The translations under genes and the position numbers were made by a program. The notes below the pieces were generated by a model. The model did no database searches. It saw only the letters and a program-made list of their open reading frames with translations, and was not told the DNA's origin. A stretch of 5,045 nucleotides of DNA from Spirochaetota bacterium (lineage in GTDB: Bacteria; Spirochaetota; Leptospiria; Turneriellales; Turneriellaceae): positions 1-5,045 of the forward strand of contig CAUJII010000058.1 in the NCBI GenBank assembly GCA_963205035.1, in the 5' to 3' direction. Positions 1 to 2,091 of the stretch are shown piece by piece (position 1 is the stretch's first letter; each line of letters opens with the position of its first letter).

Positions 1-1
1 A

Positions 2-205
2 AGCACGGCATCGCAATCTCCCTGGACGGGGTTAGGCGCGGATTGGACAACCAGCTCAAATTGCAGCAGTTGGGGAAGTACCGGCGGAAATGGTCAGGCG
101 GGTTTGGCCAACGCTACGTCTCCAAGTGCAATAAACGCCGGCTTCGGTATGGGCTCCGGACTAACGTGCGCTGCCATGTATCCCATCTACTGCGCTGAGC
201 AGTAG
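2..205 (+). CDS. C-terminal end of a DUF1554 protein (5' end outside window)
   Basis: The reading frame is open from the window edge to TAG at 203-205 and gives 67 residues. Near the start is W8-T-G-L-x-x-D-W15, then a Ser/Asn/Gly-rich stretch with C21 and W24. It ends with C56 and a final Y-C-A-E-Q. This layout (WTGL..DW, small polar residues, a terminal cysteine pair and a C[AV]EQ end) matches the C-terminus of DUF1554 (PF07588). That family is abundant in Leptospira and relatives, often as secreted proteins or lipoproteins of unknown function. Only the tail is visible, so signal peptide, lipobox and copy number cannot be judged. The frame starting at base 1 is also open to 198 but encodes an arginine-rich string without family resemblance, so I take it as a shadow. 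The family call is by pattern recognition. Confidence 0.72.
   Translation, partial: STASQSPWTGLGADWTTSSNCSSWGSTGGNGQAGLANATSPSAINAGFGMGSGLTCAAMYPIYCAEQ
187..205 (+). repeat. Hairpin overlapping the DUF1554 stop codon
   Basis: CTACTGC (187-193) and GCAGTAG (199-205) form a perfect 7-bp inverted repeat around the loop GCTGA. The stop codon TAG is the last three bases of the stem. CCC at 182-184 could add three pairs with the following Gs across a 2-nt bulge. What follows is a G-rich tract (205-225), not a T-run, so this is not a classical intrinsic terminator. It may still stabilise the 3' end of the message. Confidence 0.45.
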
Positions 206-247
206 GGGGACCTGGTGGGGGCGGGATAAGATACTGATAAAATTAAG

Positions 248-276
248 TTGACGCAAGGCGCTTTGTTTGTTATTTG
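248..276 (+). promoter_or_regulatory. Predicted promoter of the HicB-like gene with palindrome in the spacer
   Basis: TTGACG (248-253, five of six to the sigma70 -35 consensus) and TATTTG (271-276, four of six to the -10 consensus) are exactly 17 bp apart. The spacer contains CAAGGCGCTTTG (254-265), a 12-bp palindrome with one mismatched pair, which could be an operator. The -10 box lies only 5 bp before the ATG at 282, so transcription would begin at or near the start codon. This is inferred from sequence only. Confidence 0.4.
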
Positions 277-281
277 AAAAA

Positions 282-491
282 ATGGAGTTGCATTTTCTCG
301 TTACTGAAGATGAAAGTTCAGGTTGGCTTGTCGCATCGGCTTTGGGCCATGGAATAGTGACCCAAGCAGAAAATGAAACCGATCTTAAAATTGCGATCCG
401 TGATGCTATTCAATGCCACTTTGATGAAGGTATGGCACCGGCAATCGTACGGCTGCACTTCTCCAAAGAAGAAACTCTTTCATTCGTATAG
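282..491 (+). CDS. hicB: HicB-like antitoxin, small stand-alone type
   Basis: This 69-residue protein matches the small HicB-like antitoxins: M-E-L-H-F-L-V at the start, then G-W-x-x-x-A-L-G-H-x-I-x-T-Q, D-A-I-Q-C-H-F-D-E-G and a terminal R-L-H-F. In hic modules HicB neutralises the RNase HicA by direct binding. This short form has the HicB partial-RNase-H-like fold but no obvious C-terminal DNA-binding domain. I place the start at ATG 282, because homologues begin ME.xFLV. A TTG five codons upstream (267) is in frame but adds residues that do not look conserved. No Shine-Dalgarno motif is correctly spaced, and the promoter position suggests a leaderless message. The stop TAG is followed immediately by the ATG of a truncated hicA. 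Homologues of this family are sometimes misnamed as 2-oxoisovalerate dehydrogenase subunits in databases. Confidence 0.82.
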   Translation: MELHFLVTEDESSGWLVASALGHGIVTQAENETDLKIAIRDAIQCHFDEGMAPAIVRLHFSKEETLSFV

Positions 492-575
492 ATGGGGTTG
501 TTTCGGGACATCGACGGATTAGAATTAGTAAAAAAAATTAAGACTTTAGGTGTTCTTCATCGACTGCCACGCTGA
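492..575 (+). pseudogene. hicA: Truncated hicA toxin, N-terminal fragment only
   Basis: The ATG at 492 directly follows the hicB stop (TAGATG). The first residues, M-G-L-F-R-D-I-D-G-L-E-L-V-K-K-I-K-T-L-G-V, match the usual HicA opening (R-D-[IVL]-[SD]-G-x-E-L-[VI]-K-x-L-x-x-L-G-[YF]). Full HicA proteins have roughly 60-85 residues and continue with a Q-x-G-S-H-x-x-[LM] segment carrying the catalytic histidine. Here resemblance ends at about position 552, and the frame stops at TGA 573-575 after only 27 codons. The double-stranded-RNA-binding-like core and the catalytic histidine are missing, so the fragment should have no RNase activity. Sequence after ~552 belongs, in another frame, to an outer-membrane protein gene, so a deletion or insertion junction probably lies at 550-560. 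Confidence 0.68.
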
Positions 576-781
576 GCGGAGTTTCGGCAGAAATGAAATT
601 TTCCGACTCAGGGTATCGTTTGCTGTTTGGCCTCGAAATTTCGGTCGCTCCCATGATTGGTATTTTTGCTGAAGGCGGTATTCTTGGATCCACTTATGAC
701 GTTACAGTCGTAAGTATTTCAGGGCTGAAGGCCAAAGCGACAGGTTATACTGTGAACTTTGGTGTTTCCCTAAACCTGTAG
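554..781 (+). pseudogene. 3' remnant of an outer-membrane beta-barrel protein
   Basis: An open frame runs from 542 (after an in-frame TAA at 539-541) to TAG 779-781. From about 554 it reads like the last strands of a small beta-barrel: short alternating hydrophobic/polar stretches separated by turns (K-F-S-D-S-G-Y-R-L-L-F-G-L-E-I, then I-F-A-E-G-G-I, then a final T-V-N-F-G-V-S-L-N-L). A C-terminal amphipathic strand of this kind is typical of OmpA/OprF-like or opacity-type barrels recognised by the BAM complex. There is no signal peptide and no room for the other strands. The first in-frame ATG (593) would give only 62 residues, so I call it a broken gene, not a small protein. The 5' end appears to have been replaced by the hicB-hicA fragment. 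The exact family is not recognised. Confidence 0.5.
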
Positions 782-801
782 ATTAAACCTCTTTATTCTG
801 T

Positions 802-815
802 AGATTCGTTAGCTG
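802..815. repeat. 14-bp direct repeat, copy 1
   Basis: AGATTCGTTAGCTG here is identical to 1120-1133, with 318 bp between corresponding bases. The two copies lie on either side of the CopG-type antitoxin gene. Flanking bases differ on both sides, so the identity is exactly 14 bp. The sequence just before it, CTGTAGATT (798-806, overlapping), is also a repeat of 776-784 at the end of the barrel remnant. Confidence 0.6.
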
Positions 816-828
816 AAGTTTTTGGCGG

Positions 829-1086
829 CTACGAGGTGGCTTGTCCCCGGCTAGCGTATGTATCTAAAACCCGTTTGATTAGCTTCTGATAAGGAATGCC
901 GTATTTCGCGGAAGCCTTCTTGAAATATCCGACACTTTGTTCTGTAAGGTTAATAGTCACCTTTACGTCCCGGCTCATAAGAACAAGATCTTTGGGTTTC
1001 GGAAGAAAATCTTCCATCACGACACTATTCTCCAAAGCCTTCTGAATGCTCTTAGGAGCATCTTTATACGTTATTTTTTTCTTCAT
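829..1086 (-). CDS. CopG/BrnA-type ribbon-helix-helix antitoxin, without an intact toxin
   Basis: This 85-residue protein starts M-K-K-K-I-T-Y-K-D-A-P. It continues with an acidic linker (E-D-F-L-P-K-P-K-D-L-V-L) and then K-V-T-I-N-L-T-E-Q-S-V-x-x-F-K-K at about residues 41-56, and ends with G-I-P-Y-Q-K-L-I-K-R-V-L-D-x-Y-A. This is the signature of CopG/BrnA-like antitoxins: the KVTINL strand pairs across the dimer to enter the DNA major groove, and the N-terminal half normally wraps the toxin. Such proteins usually follow a BrnT (DUF497) toxin gene. Here the upstream gene is a PIN toxin, with only a possible BrnT tail between. The start is secure: GGAGG (minus strand, 1097-1093) lies 6 nt before the ATG. 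It is the third gene of the minus operon, 40 bp after vapC. It may be a leftover that neutralises related toxins, or an added regulator of the operon. Confidence 0.78.
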   Translation of the reverse strand: MKKKITYKDAPKSIQKALENSVVMEDFLPKPKDLVLMSRDVKVTINLTEQSVGYFKKASAKYGIPYQKLIKRVLDTYASRGQATS

Positions 1087-1126
1087 ACATTGCCTCCCCC
1101 CTCGCAGGGCTTTTTCGAAAGATTCG
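1064..1126 (-). pseudogene. Possible C-terminal remnant of a BrnT-like toxin
   Basis: Directly after the vapC stop, in the same frame, there is a 20-codon open stretch ending in TAA at 1066-1064. It overlaps the first codons of the CopG antitoxin gene. It encodes R-I-F-R-K-S-P-A-R-G-E-A-M-Y-E-E-K-N-N-V. BrnT toxins typically end in a segment like R-I-I-S-x-R-K-A-x-x-x-E-x-x-x-Y-E, and their genes commonly abut or overlap the antitoxin start as here. The match is short and imperfect (the E-to-Y spacing is one residue shorter), so this is a hypothesis. If right, the rest of brnT was lost and vapC now sits in its place. Confidence 0.22.
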
Positions 1127-1133
1127 TTAGCTG
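1120..1133. repeat. 14-bp direct repeat, copy 2
   Basis: This is the second perfect copy of AGATTCGTTAGCTG (first at 802-815). On the minus strand it reads CAGCTAACGAATCT and contains the last sense codon and stop (AGC TAA) of the PIN toxin gene. Recombination between the copies would delete the CopG antitoxin gene cleanly. Confidence 0.6.
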
Positions 1134-1549
1134 CCGTAACCCAGGGCGATAAAATCTTTTGGTGTAATGGGTTTTATTGTGGATTTTTTGTAATCTTTGA
1201 TGTTTCGCGTCAATATCCAGTCCATATTTGATCTGGCCGCAATACTCACTTGAACAGCATATTCAAAATCCGGCATTTGTAAAACCAGTGCGCCCAAAAT
1301 ATCGTCCTTCTTCAAATCAATTATATCCAGCAGAGTTAAGATTGCTTCTATTTTGCTACGGGCAGTCTTCTCGTCCGTAAGCTTTCGAAGAATATAATGC
1401 AGGTTACACAAAATTAGAGAAGAGGTATAGCCTCGTATTTTCTTGAATTCCGATAGACTTAATGCCTCAGCGGATTTTTCATAATGGCTTGGTCGTCCGG
1501 CCAAAACATCTAGCAGTACGTCTGAGTCGAAAAATATCTTCATTAGCAT
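1127..1549 (-). CDS. vapC: PIN-domain toxin (VapC-like ribonuclease, PIN_3 type)
   Basis: This is a 140-residue single-domain PIN protein, presumably a metal-dependent RNase held inactive by the antitoxin encoded just upstream. The first acidic site is in F-F-D8-S-D10-V-L-L-D14-V-L. The middle motif is S-L-I-L-C-N49-L-H-Y-I-L-R-K, where this subfamily commonly has N instead of E. Next come P-D94-F-E96-Y97-A-V-Q and the closing L-T-R-N-I-K-D119-Y-K. It ends with the usual I-T-P-K-D-F-I strand. Relatives generally read D-F-E-D at the third site, so Y97 is odd and may weaken catalysis. The ATG at 1549 has GAGAAG (1563-1558) 8 nt upstream. A second ATG at 1543 overlaps the antitoxin stop (TAATG) and gives the more usual M-K-I-F-F start, so either may be used. 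The overlap with the antitoxin gene implies translational coupling. Confidence 0.83.
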   Translation of the reverse strand: MLMKIFFDSDVLLDVLAGRPSHYEKSAEALSLSEFKKIRGYTSSLILCNLHYILRKLTDEKTARSKIEAILTLLDIIDLKKDDILGALVLQMPDFEYAVQVSIAARSNMDWILTRNIKDYKKSTIKPITPKDFIALGYGS

Positions 1550-1800
1550 ATGCCATGCTTCTCACTCAAAATTTTCGTCATCTCTTTTTTGTAATCAATC
1601 TCTTTATTCTTTAAAATTCCCGATAGCGAACGCACTATAGGTGAGATTTTTGGACTACTCGCTCCGCCCGAGGCCACGGCAATGCCATTAAAATACGATT
1701 CAACCATTCTGGACAGACTGGTTCTGTTGGCCTTTGCATAGGTTTTCGCCTTGCGAATCGCGGATTTTTCGAGCTTTAGCGTCAGTTTTGCAGCACTCAT
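1543..1800 (-). CDS. DUF6364-family ribbon-helix-helix antitoxin
   Basis: This protein of 85 residues starts M-S-A-A-K-L-T-L-K-L-E. The A-K-L-T-L-K-L strand followed by A-I-R-K-A-K-x-Y-A-K-x-N-x-x-S-L-S-R-M-V-E-S-Y is a ribbon-helix-helix DNA-binding fold. The C-terminal I-S-P-I-V-R-S-L-S-G-I-L and D-Y-K-K-E-x-x-K-I-L-S-E-K-H are characteristic of DUF6364 antitoxins, which pair with PIN_3 toxins. It should bind and inhibit the downstream PIN protein and repress the operon. An ATG at 1815 would add five residues, but it lies across the predicted -10 box, so ATG 1800 is preferred. The promoter position then implies a leaderless or nearly leaderless mRNA. It overlaps the toxin gene by 7 bp (or 1 bp if the second toxin ATG is used). 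Confidence 0.82.
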   Translation of the reverse strand: MSAAKLTLKLEKSAIRKAKTYAKANRTSLSRMVESYFNGIAVASGGASSPKISPIVRSLSGILKNKEIDYKKEMTKILSEKHGIC

Positions 1801-1835
1801 ACGTATAGAATACATACAAGTACGTATTAAGTCAA
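1799..1835 (-). promoter_or_regulatory. Promoter and operator of the DUF6364-PIN operon
   Basis: On the minus strand, TTGACT (1835-1830) and TATTCT (1812-1807) are separated by exactly 17 bp, a good sigma70-type pair. An inverted repeat fills the spacer and enters the -10: on the plus strand AATACATAC (1809-1817), AA, GTACGTATT (1820-1828), with 8 of 9 arm positions complementary. A second perfect palindrome, ATACGTAT (1799-1806), abuts it and covers the start codon. The repeated TACGTA-like units suit stacked ribbon-helix-helix dimers, so autorepression by the antitoxin, alone or with the toxin, is likely. Binding is an inference. Confidence 0.6.
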
Positions 1836-2091
1836 TCTTTTTTATGTTTAAAATTTTTGCGCCTATGCGAGTTTGAAGCCTAAACTCCTTTGGGGCAAAA
1901 ACGCATTCTGATTGAAATGCAGAGAAGCATCTCTTCTGTGGCCCTGATTCAAATCTAAATTATGAGCCTTAAACAACACTCTACCCCGCGCGAATCGGTT
2001 TTTTCCACAGATCGGCGGGCGACCCGCCTACGCCAGCTTTCCCGTCATTTCCTTGTAGCCGCATTTAAGACTTAGAGAGTAAACTCCTCCG
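1836..2091. other. Intergenic region between the TA operon and the restriction gene
   Basis: The stretch starts with an AT-rich tract (1836-1858) and becomes GC-richer after about 1985. I see no convincing promoter for the restriction gene. A 37-codon frame from ATG 1962 to TAG 2073-2075 encodes a basic peptide (M-S-L-K-Q-H-S-T-P-R...), ending 16 bp before the restriction gene, but it has no ribosome-binding site and I do not count it as a gene. A strong GC hairpin lies at 2014-2028. No tRNA, controller-protein gene or repeat array was found. Confidence 0.5.
2014..2028. repeat. GC-rich hairpin upstream of the Type ISP gene
   Basis: GGCGGG (2014-2019), loop CGA, CCCGCC (2023-2028) is a perfect 6-bp stem. 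Neither side is followed by a T-run in transcription order, so an ordinary intrinsic terminator is not supported. It would sit in the 5' leader if transcription starts upstream of it. Confidence 0.4.

Noticed and set aside
1..198. Arginine-rich open frame starting at base 1.
   Set aside because: It overlaps the DUF1554 frame one base off. Only the DUF1554 frame shows a family pattern (WTGL..DW and C-A-E-Q end).
782..828. A bidirectional terminator between the convergent barrel remnant and CopG gene.
   Set aside because: The only stem found (CGT-T-AGC with GCTACG, one bulge) has a long loop and no T-run after it on either strand.
800..1140. The direct repeats as integron attC sites around a gene cassette.
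   Set aside because: On the minus strand AGCTAAC comes close to the RYYYAAC core, but no paired GTTRRRY core or the imperfect inverted arms of an attC follow either gene, and no integrase is visible.
937..1231. Plus-strand open frames over the CopG and PIN genes.
   Set aside because: They are antisense to two genes with clear family signatures and ribosome-binding sites, and their products resemble nothing I recognise.
1962..2075. A 37-codon frame as a controller protein or leader-peptide gene for the restriction system.
   Set aside because: It has no ribosome-binding site and no recognisable domain, and is too short for a helix-turn-helix controller protein. It is kept only as a note on the leader.
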